From SIG603 sp964370115 (lineage in GTDB: Bacteria > Bacillota > Clostridia > Oscillospirales > Acutalibacteraceae), in NCBI GenBank assembly GCA_964370115.1, contig CAYJIA010000004.1, positions 12,380-76,379 on the forward strand: a stretch of 64,000 nucleotides of DNA, given 5' to 3'. A program made the position numbers and the translations under genes. This document shows positions 27,493-37,227 of this stretch, in pieces (the stretch's first letter is position 1; each line of letters opens with the position of its first letter). Below the pieces are notes generated by a model. That model saw nothing but the letters and a program-made list of their open reading frames with translations, was not told where the DNA came from and did no database searches.

Positions 27493-27811
27493 TATATTAA
27501 GAGCAGAATTTGAAACCATAAATAAGAGAAAGCAAGAGCCTAAAGAAGGCTCTTACACTTGTTACCTGTTTGAAAAGGGTATAGATAAAATTCTTAAAAA
27601 ATGTGGTGAAGAGTGTAGCGAGATGATTATTGCTGCAAAAAACAAAGACAAAGAAGAGCTTGTGGCTGAAATGAGTGACCTTATTTTTCATATGACCGTG
27701 CTAATGGCAAACGAAGGAATAAATGTAGACGATTTAGAGGCTGAATACTGTAAAAGGAATAAGATTGAAGGTAATTTAAAGACTTTTCATCAAGTAGACA
27801 AGAACACATGA
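27485..27811 (+). CDS. hisE: Phosphoribosyl-ATP pyrophosphohydrolase
   Basis: A 108-residue all-alpha MazG-fold enzyme for step 2 of histidine synthesis. KKCGEECSEMIIAAKNKDKEELVAEMSDLIFHMTVLM holds the acidic metal ligands. The start overlaps the hisA-hisI stop by 8 bp, and its own stop overlaps the next start by 4 bp (ATGA). It acts directly before the HisI half of the upstream fusion. Confidence 0.94.
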   Translation: MIDILRAEFETINKRKQEPKEGSYTCYLFEKGIDKILKKCGEECSEMIIAAKNKDKEELVAEMSDLIFHMTVLMANEGINVDDLEAEYCKRNKIEGNLKTFHQVDKNT

Positions 27812-28326
27812 TAAAAGATATAGATAATAAACTCACTTGGAGTTATGAAGAAAAGGTCAAAGATTTTGTAAAACCCGAAGTTGCCGTGCTCAATATGAGT
27901 AATAATAAAAAAGATTTTGCGATAAATGCCCTATTTGAAAGAGGGCTTGTAAAAACTTGTGATAGTAAAACACTACCATATGAAGATAAAAGTTTTAAAC
28001 TTATCATAAACCGTGAAAGCGAGTTTGACTTAAATGAAGTGCATAGATGCCTTATGAAAAACGGCTACTTTATCACAGAACAAATAGGTGGAAGTGATTT
28101 TTTCAGTCCTAGCGACAGTATGTATAATCTTGAAAATGTCAGGGAAGAGTTTATTGAAAATGGGTTTAGGGTTTTATATCAAAATCAGTGCTACCCAGAG
28201 TTGTCTTTTAAAGAACTTGAAAAAGATGAGCAAGAAAAATTAAAAGCATTTTCAAATTTAAAATTTAAGGCACATAGATTTATAATTATTGCAAAAAAGG
28301 TGGAAAGAGAAAATGAAAGTAAATGA
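27808..28326 (+). CDS. Degenerate SAM-dependent methyltransferase-like protein
   Basis: A 172-residue protein resembling the C-terminal two thirds of a class I methyltransferase: LPYEDKSFKLIINRESEFDLNEVHRCLMKNGYFITEQIGGSD corresponds to strands 4-5 of the fold. The glycine-rich SAM loop (motif I, GxGxG) that should precede it is replaced by VAVLNMSNNKKDF, so SAM binding is doubtful. It is translationally coupled to hisE (ATGA) and overlaps the GH32 gene by 14 bp. It could be a non-catalytic relic or a divergent enzyme. Confidence 0.6.
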   Translation: MIKDIDNKLTWSYEEKVKDFVKPEVAVLNMSNNKKDFAINALFERGLVKTCDSKTLPYEDKSFKLIINRESEFDLNEVHRCLMKNGYFITEQIGGSDFFSPSDSMYNLENVREEFIENGFRVLYQNQCYPELSFKELEKDEQEKLKAFSNLKFKAHRFIIIAKKVERENESK

Positions 28327-29710
28327 TTTTTACAGGCCAAAACTGCATTACACAGCAGAAAAAGGCTGGATAAATGATCCAAACGGTTTTTCTATGTATA
28401 ATGGAAAATACCACCTGTTCGCACAGCATTATCCGCACGACACGAAATGGGGGCCCATGCACTGGTCTCACGCGGTTAGCGATGATTTTGTGACTTGGGA
28501 GCATAAATCCATAGCGCTTACACCAGCCAAGGACTACGAAATGGATTTAGGTTGTTTTTCTGGCACCGCAATAGAGCACGAGGGAAAACATGTCCTTATG
28601 TACACAGCTTGTGGTGGAAACAACGAAAAGGGTATGAATCAAGTGCAGTGCCTTGCTTTTGGGGACGGAGAGCATTATGAAAAATATGAAAACAATCCTG
28701 TAATTGACGGAAAACTTTTGCCTGATTTTGTTACGACGCAGGATTTTAGAGACCCGAAGGTTTTTAAAGAGGGTGAGTGTTTTTACTGTCTTTTAGGGGC
28801 GAAAATTCCGGATAAAAATATCGGAACAATGTTGCTTTACAAGTCAGAAAATCTTATAGACTGGACATATGTAGGAGAGACCTTAAGAGGGGAAGAAGAC
28901 GGCGCTTTAGGAATTATGTTTGAGTGTCCTGACATATTTAAAATAGGTGATAAATATTTGATTTTGACCTCGCCTATGAGCGTGCCTCCTAAAGGATATA
29001 GGTATAAAAACTTTGACTCTTCACTTTATTTTGTTGGTGACATGGACTTTGAAACTGGCAAGTTTAGCATAGATTACTATGATGAAATTGACATAGGTTT
29101 CGATTTTTATGCACCTCAAACCATGGAAAATGAAAAGGGAGAGCGTGTTTTAATAGCTTGGGCTCAGATGTGGGAGAGAAATTTTGTAACAGACGAGCTG
29201 TCTCATGGCTTTGCTGGAAGCATGACCTTGCCAAGAAAACTGGAGCTTGTTAATAATAAACTAATTCAAACACCGATTAAAACACTAGACAATTACCATA
29301 AAAATAGCTATAAAGATATAAAAGAGGGATGTCAAAATATTTTCAGAATAAAAGCAGAGTTTGACGTTGAAAAAGGAAATGAAGTAAACTTTAAACTTTT
29401 AAAGACAAACAGCGGATATTTTGAAGTGAAATTTGACAATAATAGGCTTATTATAAACAGAAGCAAAAGTCTGTTTAAACTCGATAAGCACCCGTCAGAA
29501 GATGGTGTGAATAACGAGAGATATATAGAGTTTGGCGAAAAACTTGAAAAACTTACACTCGACATAATAGTTGACAAAAGTATGGTCGAAATATTTGTAA
29601 ACGACGGACAGTTTGCGCTTTCGTCAAATTACTATCTAGGAAAAGGTGATGTCACAAATGAGTTTACGACAGACTGTGTGACAAGTTTTGTTAAATATGA
29701 TTTGATATAA
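28313..29710 (+). CDS. GH32 sucrose-6-phosphate hydrolase / beta-fructosidase
   Basis: A 465-residue cytoplasmic enzyme with the GH32 triad: GWINDPNGF (nucleophile Asp), FRDPKVF (transition-state Asp) and FECPDIF (acid/base Glu). It has a C-terminal beta-sandwich with EIFVNDGQFALSSNYY. It hydrolyses beta-fructosides such as sucrose-6-phosphate. ATG 28313 (MKVNDFYRPKLHY) is chosen over TTG 28289, which would add residues not seen in the family. It overlaps the preceding methyltransferase-like gene and so is attached to the histidine operon. No PTS gene is nearby. Confidence 0.92.
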   Translation: MKVNDFYRPKLHYTAEKGWINDPNGFSMYNGKYHLFAQHYPHDTKWGPMHWSHAVSDDFVTWEHKSIALTPAKDYEMDLGCFSGTAIEHEGKHVLMYTACGGNNEKGMNQVQCLAFGDGEHYEKYENNPVIDGKLLPDFVTTQDFRDPKVFKEGECFYCLLGAKIPDKNIGTMLLYKSENLIDWTYVGETLRGEEDGALGIMFECPDIFKIGDKYLILTSPMSVPPKGYRYKNFDSSLYFVGDMDFETGKFSIDYYDEIDIGFDFYAPQTMENEKGERVLIAWAQMWERNFVTDELSHGFAGSMTLPRKLELVNNKLIQTPIKTLDNYHKNSYKDIKEGCQNIFRIKAEFDVEKGNEVNFKLLKTNSGYFEVKFDNNRLIINRSKSLFKLDKHPSEDGVNNERYIEFGEKLEKLTLDIIVDKSMVEIFVNDGQFALSSNYYLGKGDVTNEFTTDCVTSFVKYDLI

Positions 29711-29721
29711 TTAAAAGATAT

Positions 29722-29751
29722 GGGGAGCGACGAGGGCGTCGCTCCCTTTAT
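29722..29751 (+). terminator. Terminator hairpin after the his/GH32 operon (REP-like)
   Basis: A perfect 10-bp stem, arms 29723-29732 and 29737-29746, loop AGGG, followed by TTTATTT. Its sequence belongs to the same style of GC-rich hairpin repeats seen at 49441, 55017, 55061 and 55111. Confidence 0.7.
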
Positions 29752-29756
29752 TTAAA

Positions 29757-29815
29757 ATCTGAAGGATTTTCACCACAATTTTTCATTTTCAATTTTCAAT
29801 TCTCAATTATAAAAA
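29757..29815 (-). repeat. Dispersed intergenic repeat (AATCC/GGATT hairpin plus GAAAATT-rich tail)
   Basis: Read on the minus strand it contains an AATTGAAAA-like run followed by TTGTGGTGAAAATCCTTC and GATTTT. The core TTGTGGTGAAAATCC...GATTTT recurs at 48770-48797 on the plus strand preceded by a similar GTGAAGAGTGAAGAG run. The core folds into a short hairpin in both copies. It is probably a non-autonomous dispersed repeat. Confidence 0.6.
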
Positions 29816-29830
29816 AATATAGTTTTTTTA

Positions 29831-29859
29831 TTGAAAATCATCACCAAAAATGTTATTAT
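29831..29859 (+). promoter_or_regulatory. Promoter of recJ
   Basis: TTGAAA, 17 bp spacer, TATTAT, about 30 bp upstream of the recJ start. Confidence 0.5.
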
Positions 29860-29890
29860 AACTTAATAAGAATAAAAAGAGTGGTGCGTA

Positions 29891-31921
29891 ATGAATATAA
29901 AAGAATGGGAAGTCTTATCTCTTAACAAACAAAAAGTTATAAGTATTATAGAAGAATATGATTTGCCTGACATAGTAGCCATGTTACTGCAAGTACGAGG
30001 TTATGAAGAAAATGTAGTTCAAATGATGAATTCAAGTATATGGGAGTCGGACCCTTTTGAATTTGTGGACATGTACAAGGCAGTAGAGCGAATAAATCAT
30101 GCCATAGATGATTTTGAGAAAATAGCTGTGTATGGCGACTATGATGCCGACGGCGTCACTGCAACAGCAATAGTGTACTCTCATTTAGTGTCTGTCGGTG
30201 CAGATGTTATGTATTATATACCAGAGCGTGACGGCGAAGGGTATGGAATGAATATACCGGCGGTCGAGCAACTGCATAAAGAGGGCGTAAAGCTTATTAT
30301 TACTGTCGACAATGGAATTGCATCTATAAATGAAGTAAAAAGGGCAAATGAGCTCGGCGTAGACGTAGTAATCACCGATCACCACAGAGTGCAAAACGGA
30401 GTTTTACCCGATGCAGTGGCGGTGGTTGACCCTCATAGAGAAGATTGTCCGTCAAAATTTAAAGGCTATGCAGGTGCAGGCGTTGCACTAAAACTTGTAA
30501 TGGCATTAGAATGGCAGTCTGGAATGAGCGAAGAACTCTTTGAGCATTACTGCGAGATTGCAACTATTGGAACCATAGGAGACGTTGTACCACTTGTGGG
30601 AGAAAATAGAACACTTGTAAGATGTGGCCTTATGTCCATTTGGAAATCTCATCGAATTGGCATACAAAAATTAGTTGAAGCCTCAGGCATGAAAAAAATA
30701 TCGGCTACTTCTGTGGCGTTTGGTATAGTGCCAAGGATTAATGCGGCAGGAAGAATGGGAAATGCCGAGAAGGCACTACAAATCCTTATAAGCGAAGACG
30801 AAGAAGACGCGAATATGCTTTGTGAATTAATCTGCGGTGAAAACGAGAGAAGAAAAACAGTTGAAAGTAAAATACTAGAGGAGCTTGTTGAGCTGCTAGA
30901 CGGTGATAAAGAGATGGAAAACTCTAGAGTTATCGTAGTAGGCGGTAAAAACTGGCATCACGGCGTTTTGGGCATAGTTTCGTCTAGAATTACATCAAAA
31001 TATGGCAAGCCATCAATCGTTTTAAGTATTGATGAAAACGAGGCAAGGGGCAGTGGACGAAGTGTTGAGGGATTTTCGCTATTTGATGCCCTAAACGACA
31101 GCAAAGATGTGCTAGAAAAATTTGGTGGACACCCAATGGCGGCAGGACTTAGCCTAAAGCCTGAAAACATAGAGGTGTTAAGACATAAAATAAATGAATA
31201 TGCTAAAAATACTTTTGAGGAAATGCCAAGGGCAAAAGTAATGCTCGACTGTAAATTAATGCCCGAAGCACTTAATGTAGAGCTTGTGGAAAATTTACAA
31301 ATGCTAGAGCCATTTGGTACACAAAACCCGACACCATTATTTGGTCTTTATTCGATGAAGCTTATAAAAATAATACCTCTTAGCGGTGGTAAGCATTTGA
31401 AACTGCAATTTGAGAGAAATGGGATAATTACCGAGTGCTTGAAGTTTTCTTGCACAGAAAGCGATTTTCCGTATCTTGTAAATTCTGTGCTTGACTTAGC
31501 AGTAACTGTAGATATAAACGAGTTTAGAGGTGCTAAGAATCTTAGCATACAAATAAAAGAGATGAAAATTTCAAAACTTGACAACATGGAAAGTATCCAT
31601 AGTTATTCGGTTTATGAAAATATTTTAAGAAGCGAAAAGTTAAGAGACAAAGAAAAAGAGCTAATATTACCCAAAAGAGAAGATTTCGCCCAGCTTTATA
31701 GAAAACTAAAACAAAACTCGAAAGATTTTAAATCAATTTCAGAACTTTGTGCTGGTTTGGACGGTATAAATTTTGGTAAACTTTTGTTTATGCTTGATGT
31801 AATGAGTGAGCGTAAGCTGATTAAAATAAAGTATATTTCTGACGAGGTGGTTGATATAGTACTGCAAAATGTTACCGAAAAAGTAGACATCTTTGCGTCA
31901 AAGCTATTTGATAATTTGTAA
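29891..31921 (+). CDS. recJ: Single-stranded-DNA-specific exonuclease RecJ
   Basis: A 676-residue DHH-family 5'-3' exonuclease for recombination and mismatch repair. VYGDYDADGVTATAI (about 82-96) is motif I, TDHHRVQN the DHH motif, ATIGTIGDVVPLVGENR motif IV, and GRMGNAEKALQIL plus GGHPMAAGLSL complete DHHA1. A C-terminal OB and extra helical domain follow, as in Firmicute RecJ. The SD is weak (GAGTGGTG). recJ next to relA is a common arrangement in Clostridia and Bacilli. Confidence 0.95.
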   Translation: MNIKEWEVLSLNKQKVISIIEEYDLPDIVAMLLQVRGYEENVVQMMNSSIWESDPFEFVDMYKAVERINHAIDDFEKIAVYGDYDADGVTATAIVYSHLVSVGADVMYYIPERDGEGYGMNIPAVEQLHKEGVKLIITVDNGIASINEVKRANELGVDVVITDHHRVQNGVLPDAVAVVDPHREDCPSKFKGYAGAGVALKLVMALEWQSGMSEELFEHYCEIATIGTIGDVVPLVGENRTLVRCGLMSIWKSHRIGIQKLVEASGMKKISATSVAFGIVPRINAAGRMGNAEKALQILISEDEEDANMLCELICGENERRKTVESKILEELVELLDGDKEMENSRVIVVGGKNWHHGVLGIVSSRITSKYGKPSIVLSIDENEARGSGRSVEGFSLFDALNDSKDVLEKFGGHPMAAGLSLKPENIEVLRHKINEYAKNTFEEMPRAKVMLDCKLMPEALNVELVENLQMLEPFGTQNPTPLFGLYSMKLIKIIPLSGGKHLKLQFERNGIITECLKFSCTESDFPYLVNSVLDLAVTVDINEFRGAKNLSIQIKEMKISKLDNMESIHSYSVYENILRSEKLRDKEKELILPKREDFAQLYRKLKQNSKDFKSISELCAGLDGINFGKLLFMLDVMSERKLIKIKYISDEVVDIVLQNVTEKVDIFASKLFDNL

Positions 31922-31945
31922 TAGTAAATAGGAGGGGAATGTAGA

Positions 31946-34141
31946 ATGAATATAAAAACAAGGACATATGAAGAACTTGAAGAACTTATAGTTAATAGCG
32001 GTAGAAATTATAATGTTGAAAAAATAAGAGAGGCGTATGTGCTTTCAGAAAAAGCCCATGGAACTCAAAAAAGGAGTTCCGGAGAACCTTATATCGTGCA
32101 TCCAATTGCGGTATCATACTTGCTTGTCGAAATGGGTATGGACTCAGAGTCTATAATTGCAGGACTTTTGCATGATGTAGTGGAAGACACAGATATTCCC
32201 CTTGAAAAAATAGCGTCACAGTTTGGTGAGCCTATTGCAATGCTTATAGATGGACTTACAAAAATTGGTAAAATCCCTTTCTCGTCAAGAGAAGAGGAAC
32301 AGGCTGAAAATATTCGTAAAATGCTTATGGCAATGGCAAAGGATATTAGGGTAATTATAATTAAATTTGCAGATAGAATGCATAACTTGAGCACTTTGGA
32401 GTACATGTCGCCTCAAAAGCAAAGGGACAAAGCCCTCGAGTGTTTAGAAGTCTATGCGCCTATTGCCCACAGGCTTGGTATGAGAACTGTTAAAGAGTAC
32501 ATGGAAGATGTTTCTCTAAAATATCTTGACCCCATTGCCTATGCTGAAATAATTAATGATTTAGAGAAAAAAGGCAAATCAAGAAATCAGTTTATTACAG
32601 AGACTAAAGAAGAAATTATAAACAGGGTAAAGCCGATAATTCCTGATGTTTATATTGAGGGCAGGGTTAAGAGTATAAACGGCGTTTACCGTAAAATGTT
32701 TATTCAAGGCAAACATTTTGACGAGATTTTTGACGTGTTTGCACTTAGAATTATTGTCGACACCGTAACCGACTGCTACAATGTTTTAGGAATAATACAT
32801 GATATGTTTAAACCTATTCCAAGCAGGTTTAAAGACTATATTTCAACTCCAAAACCAAATATGTACCAAAGTCTTCATACTACGGTTTTAGGTAGAAGTG
32901 GTATTCCGTTTGAGGTGCAAATAAGAACATGGGAGATGCACCAAACGGCGGAGCTTGGAATTGCCGCGCACTGGCAGTATAAACTTGGTATTACCGATAA
33001 AGCCAGTGCTGCACAAATTGATAAAGAGTTAAAAATGCACCTTAGCTGGATAGACCAAATGCTACAAAACCAAGAGGACAGCGAGGATATTACAGATTTA
33101 GTACAATCCATTAAGACCGATTTAGTTCCCGAGGAAGTGTTTGTGTTTACACCGAAAGGAGACGTAATTTCCTTGCCTCTTGGTGCAAATATTATAGACT
33201 TTGCATATGCAATACACAGTGCGGTTGGAAACCGTATGATAGGCGCAAAAGTAAACAAAAGGATAGTTCCACTTGACTATAAAATTAAAACAGGCGAAAT
33301 TATTGAAATTATTACGACTAAGGAAGTAGGAAAAGGGCCTAACAGAGACTGGCTTACTATGGTAAGAACTGGTGAGGCGAGAAATAAAATACGTACTTGG
33401 TTTAAAAAAGAAAAAAGAGCAGAGAACATTGAAGAGGGCAAGGCTGAACTTGAAAAAGAGTTTAGGAGAAACAGCATAGTCATGTCCGATGAGCTTATGC
33501 ATTTTATGATAGATTCAATTGGTAGAAGACATAGCTGTCAAACGGCAGACGACTTTTTTGCAGCTATTGGATACGGAGGTATTCACCTTTGGAAAATACT
33601 TCCAAGAATTAAAGATGAATACCAAAAAATGGTGAAAAATGCCGTTCCTGCTAAGGTGGTTATCACAGAAGAAACCACTAAAAAAGCAGTGGGCGGTGTG
33701 CTTGTTGACGGTATGGATAACTGTCTAATCAAATTCTCACGTTGTTGCAATCCTTTGCCAGGTGATGATATTATTGGCTTTATCACAAGAGGTTATGGCG
33801 TGTCTATCCATAAAAAAACTTGTACAAATGTGCCAAATAATACAAATGATGCACCAGAGCCAGAAAGATGGGTAGGCGCGAAATGGGCAGGACAGGTAAA
33901 AGAGGAATTTAAGGCAACGCTCCATATAACAGCAAGCGACAGGCGTGGACTTTTGGCCGACGTAACCATGCAACTTTCTGCGATGAGACTGTTTATTCAC
34001 ATGTTAAACTCGAGAAATCTTAAAAATACTACACAGGCGCTGATATCGACAACTATTACAATAAACGGACTTGACCATCTAAAAATGGTTATAGATAAAC
34101 TTTATAAGATAGACGGCGTAATATCTATAGAAAGAAGTTAA
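31946..34141 (+). CDS. relA: Bifunctional (p)ppGpp synthetase/hydrolase (Rel)
   Basis: A 731-residue long-RSH protein. The HD hydrolase is intact (HGTQKRSSGEPYIVHP, LLHDVVEDTDI, KFADRMHNL). The synthetase carries RFKDYISTPKPNMYQSLHT, the RxKD form seen in bifunctional enzymes. A TGS domain (VFVFTPKGDVISLP), a conserved Cys region (CLIKFSRCCNPLPGDDIIGFITRG) and a C-terminal ACT domain follow. It sets stringent-response alarmone levels. SD AGGAGGGG. The MBL hydrolase starts 3 bp after the stop. Confidence 0.96.
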   Translation: MNIKTRTYEELEELIVNSGRNYNVEKIREAYVLSEKAHGTQKRSSGEPYIVHPIAVSYLLVEMGMDSESIIAGLLHDVVEDTDIPLEKIASQFGEPIAMLIDGLTKIGKIPFSSREEEQAENIRKMLMAMAKDIRVIIIKFADRMHNLSTLEYMSPQKQRDKALECLEVYAPIAHRLGMRTVKEYMEDVSLKYLDPIAYAEIINDLEKKGKSRNQFITETKEEIINRVKPIIPDVYIEGRVKSINGVYRKMFIQGKHFDEIFDVFALRIIVDTVTDCYNVLGIIHDMFKPIPSRFKDYISTPKPNMYQSLHTTVLGRSGIPFEVQIRTWEMHQTAELGIAAHWQYKLGITDKASAAQIDKELKMHLSWIDQMLQNQEDSEDITDLVQSIKTDLVPEEVFVFTPKGDVISLPLGANIIDFAYAIHSAVGNRMIGAKVNKRIVPLDYKIKTGEIIEIITTKEVGKGPNRDWLTMVRTGEARNKIRTWFKKEKRAENIEEGKAELEKEFRRNSIVMSDELMHFMIDSIGRRHSCQTADDFFAAIGYGGIHLWKILPRIKDEYQKMVKNAVPAKVVITEETTKKAVGGVLVDGMDNCLIKFSRCCNPLPGDDIIGFITRGYGVSIHKKTCTNVPNNTNDAPEPERWVGAKWAGQVKEEFKATLHITASDRRGLLADVTMQLSAMRLFIHMLNSRNLKNTTQALISTTITINGLDHLKMVIDKLYKIDGVISIERS

Positions 34142-34144
34142 AAA

Positions 34145-34759
34145 ATGGATAAAATTAAGGTGACATCACTTTTAGGTTATGGAATATTTGAAGAAAACAG
34201 CTTTGTTATTACAGAAACAGGCGAAAATGTTTCAGCAATTGTAGACCCTGGATTTGAAACTTTGCCCAAAGAACTTGAAGATTTTAATATAAAATATATT
34301 CTACTCACCCATGCACATATTGACCATATTTTCTATGCGAAAAAGCTTGCCGACAAGACAGGTGCGAAAATTGTCATAGGAAAGTATGACGAAAAGGCGC
34401 TTTCTGATGAAAACTTAAATTTGTCATCGCTTTTTGGACAAAGACTAAGTTTTAGTGCAGACATAGTATTAAACGATTTAGAAGAAATTGAGTTTGCTAA
34501 GTTTAAAATTCAAGCACTACACACTCCGGGGCACACAGTCGGGAGTTGTTGTTATATCGTTGAAGATCATATGTTTACAGGTGACACAATAATGGCAGGT
34601 ACCGTAGGCAGGACAGATTTGCCGACAGGCGATACTAGTGCTCAAAGACAGAGTTTAGAAAAGCTTAAAAATATACAAAAAGACTATATTTTATACTGCG
34701 GACACGGGCCTAACAGTACTTTGTCTAAAGAAAAGGCGTCAAACGCCTATTTGCGTTAA
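34145..34759 (+). CDS. Metallo-beta-lactamase-fold hydrolase (glyoxalase II-like)
   Basis: A 204-residue protein with LLTHAHIDHIFYAK (HxHxDH metal site), HTPGHTVGSCCY, FTGDTIMAGTVGRTDLPTGD and YCGHGPNS, the standard metal ligands of the glyoxalase II/YcbL branch. Probable role: hydrolysis of a thioester such as S-lactoyl-glutathione or an analogue; substrate unproven. It is closely coupled to relA upstream and hemZ downstream (14 bp), an order often seen in clostridia. Confidence 0.85.
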   Translation: MDKIKVTSLLGYGIFEENSFVITETGENVSAIVDPGFETLPKELEDFNIKYILLTHAHIDHIFYAKKLADKTGAKIVIGKYDEKALSDENLNLSSLFGQRLSFSADIVLNDLEEIEFAKFKIQALHTPGHTVGSCCYIVEDHMFTGDTIMAGTVGRTDLPTGDTSAQRQSLEKLKNIQKDYILYCGHGPNSTLSKEKASNAYLR

Positions 34760-34773
34760 GGAGTTTTAATTTA

Positions 34774-36261
34774 ATGATAATTTACATCAGTCATCACTTT
34801 TTTCACTATGAGGCAGGAAATCTTTGCAGAATGTTTTTTCCTTATGCAAGCCTAAAACAGGTGGAAAATTTGGATGAATTTGTAGACGACGACATCAATG
34901 TAAAGGCAGAAATCGAAGACTTAGGTGAAAGTCTTGAGTGTAAAGTGTATTTTAAGTCTTTTAAAAAAGAAATCACAGAAAGCCTGATTATTCAAAATAC
35001 CAGTGATGAAAAAGTTTTAGAGCACAATATATGCAAATGTCTTTTTAAGGCTTTCAGTAAAGCCACGGAAAATACACCAAAGTGGGGAATGCTCACGGGT
35101 ATACATCCTGTAAAGTTTTTTTACCAAACAATACAAAGCCTTGGTAAAGCTGAGGCAGAGCGGATTTTTAGGGAAGAATATTTTGTGAGCGAAGAAAAAT
35201 TGGAGCTTTCAAACATTATTATTAACACCCAACAAGAAGCACTAGATAAAAATGGAGAAAACGACTTTAGCCTTTATGTGTCAATTCCTTTTTGCCCCAG
35301 TCGCTGTAATTACTGTTCATTTGTCTCTCAGAGCATTGAAAAGACTAAAAAGCTAATTCCACCGTACTTGAAACTTTTATTAAAAGAGCTAGAAGAGACG
35401 GCGAAAATAGCTAAGGAGCTTGGACTAAGACTTTTAACAGTATATATAGGAGGCGGAACGCCTACAACGCTTGAAGCAGACGAGCTTAAACTGCTTATTG
35501 ATTTTATTAAAAATAATTTTAATATGTCAAATTGTTTTGAATTTACAGTAGAAGCAGGCAGACCTGACACTATTACAAAAGAAAAACTTGAAGTGCTAGA
35601 AAGCGAAGACGTGCTTAGAATTAGCATTAATCCGCAAAGTATGAATGATAGAGTGCTTGAAACGATAGGAAGACACCACAGTGCAAAGCTTGTAAGCGAA
35701 ATGTATAAACTTGCAAGGGAAACAGGCATAAAGCAAATTAATATGGATTTAATCGCAGGACTTGAGGGAGACAGTTTTGAAACATTCAAAGAAAGTATCG
35801 ACGAAATAATAGAGCTAAACCCAGATAACATAACGGTACATTCATTGGCGCTTAAGCGCTCTGCCGATATATTCAAAGACGAAAAAAGGCTTGAATATCA
35901 CAGCAGAATAGAAGAAATTACAAAAATGGTGGATTATAGCGTGGAAACACTGATGAAAAACGGATATTTGCCGTATTATTTATATAAGCAAAGTAGAAGT
36001 GCTGCAAATATGGAAAATACTGGCTTTGCAAAAGCAAATACTCAGTGTGCTTACAATATTTATACCATGGACGAAAGTCAAACTGTAATAGCCTGTGGAG
36101 CAGGGGCGGTATCAAAAATAAAAGATCCATATTCTAACAGGCTTGAGCGAATATTTAATTTTAAATATTCATATGAGTATATAGACAGATTTGATGAAAT
36201 TTTGAACAGAAAAAAAGAGGTGATTTATCACTATGAGCAATTTCGCAAGCGGGTACATTAA
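34774..36261 (+). CDS. hemZ: HemZ-type radical SAM protein (coproporphyrinogen dehydrogenase-like)
   Basis: 495 residues. The radical SAM CxxxCxxC motif is in SIPFCPSRCNYCSFVS; upstream is a HemZ-specific N-terminal domain of about 165 residues ending GMLTGIHPVKFF. YIGGGTPTTLEADEL and the ISINPQSMNDRVLETIGRHH region match the HemN/HemZ/HutW superfamily. In clostridia lacking full heme synthesis the true substrate is uncertain. The last 29 bp overlap the kinase gene. Confidence 0.85.
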   Translation: MIIYISHHFFHYEAGNLCRMFFPYASLKQVENLDEFVDDDINVKAEIEDLGESLECKVYFKSFKKEITESLIIQNTSDEKVLEHNICKCLFKAFSKATENTPKWGMLTGIHPVKFFYQTIQSLGKAEAERIFREEYFVSEEKLELSNIIINTQQEALDKNGENDFSLYVSIPFCPSRCNYCSFVSQSIEKTKKLIPPYLKLLLKELEETAKIAKELGLRLLTVYIGGGTPTTLEADELKLLIDFIKNNFNMSNCFEFTVEAGRPDTITKEKLEVLESEDVLRISINPQSMNDRVLETIGRHHSAKLVSEMYKLARETGIKQINMDLIAGLEGDSFETFKESIDEIIELNPDNITVHSLALKRSADIFKDEKRLEYHSRIEEITKMVDYSVETLMKNGYLPYYLYKQSRSAANMENTGFAKANTQCAYNIYTMDESQTVIACGAGAVSKIKDPYSNRLERIFNFKYSYEYIDRFDEILNRKKEVIYHYEQFRKRVH

Positions 36262-37186
36262 ATATATAAATCATTTAGAGCAAATAAACGATGCGGCACT
36301 TATAAATCCGCAAAACATGATTAATGAGGTTGAAGCTTCGTATGAAGAGCATTTGCAAAATATTGCAAGAAATATAGTAAGTAGACAAGAAAAGGTAAAA
36401 ATATGTATGCTAGCAGGACCTAGCAGTAGTGGGAAAACTACGACAGCGCATCTTTTAAAGGAGCATTTATGCGAATTTGGAAAAAACGCACATATTATTT
36501 CTATGGACAATTACTATTTTGCAAGGGAAGAGGCGCCACTGCGTCATGATGGAACAAGAGACTTTGAAACGCTAGACGCGGTCGACATAAACGGTATACA
36601 AGCTTGTCTTAATGATATAGTAAGTGGAAAAAAACTGTTAATTCCAACTTATGACTTTACCTTAGGCAGAAGGACACAAGAATTGACTGAAATAGATTTA
36701 GACGAAGACGATATAATCATTATGGAGGGAATTCACGCTTTAAACCCTGTTTTTACAAGCAAGATTTTAAACAGTTGCGTAATAAAGTTATATGTAAGTG
36801 TAAAACAGCCGATTAAAGATGCAAATGGGGACGTAATAGGCCCTATGGATTTAAGACTTGTCCGAAGAATTGTAAGAGATATGCAGTTTAGAAACACAAC
36901 ACCTGAAAAAACACTTGAAATGTGGAATAATGTTATGGACGGGGAAAATAAATATATTAGGCCATATAGGCTGTCGGCAGATTATACAGTAAATTCAATT
37001 CACATTTACGAGGGCTGTGTGATGAGGACTTTAGCTATAAAAACACTTAGAGCAATTGCACAGGACAGTCCATATTATAAAAAAGCAAGGCAACTAGAGT
37101 CTAAGTTAATGAGATTTGAGCCAATTGATATCAGTCATGTTCCGACAAATTCTATGCTTAGAGAGTTTATTGGAAGCAATTTGTGA
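36233..37186 (+). CDS. Uridine kinase-like nucleoside kinase
   Basis: A 317-residue P-loop kinase: LAGPSSSGKTTTAHLLKEHL is the Walker A, SMDNYYFAREEAPLRHDG and EGIHALNP follow the uridine kinase/phosphoribulokinase pattern. An about 50-residue N-terminal extension is present. It probably phosphorylates uridine or cytidine. ATG 36233 has AGAGGTGAT 8 bp upstream, inside hemZ, so the overlap is genuine coupling. Confidence 0.85.
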   Translation: MSNFASGYIKYINHLEQINDAALINPQNMINEVEASYEEHLQNIARNIVSRQEKVKICMLAGPSSSGKTTTAHLLKEHLCEFGKNAHIISMDNYYFAREEAPLRHDGTRDFETLDAVDINGIQACLNDIVSGKKLLIPTYDFTLGRRTQELTEIDLDEDDIIIMEGIHALNPVFTSKILNSCVIKLYVSVKQPIKDANGDVIGPMDLRLVRRIVRDMQFRNTTPEKTLEMWNNVMDGENKYIRPYRLSADYTVNSIHIYEGCVMRTLAIKTLRAIAQDSPYYKKARQLESKLMRFEPIDISHVPTNSMLREFIGSNL

Positions 37187-37227
37187 ACATAATTTTTAAA
37201 AAATTCATAATTTAGTCGATGTTAGTA

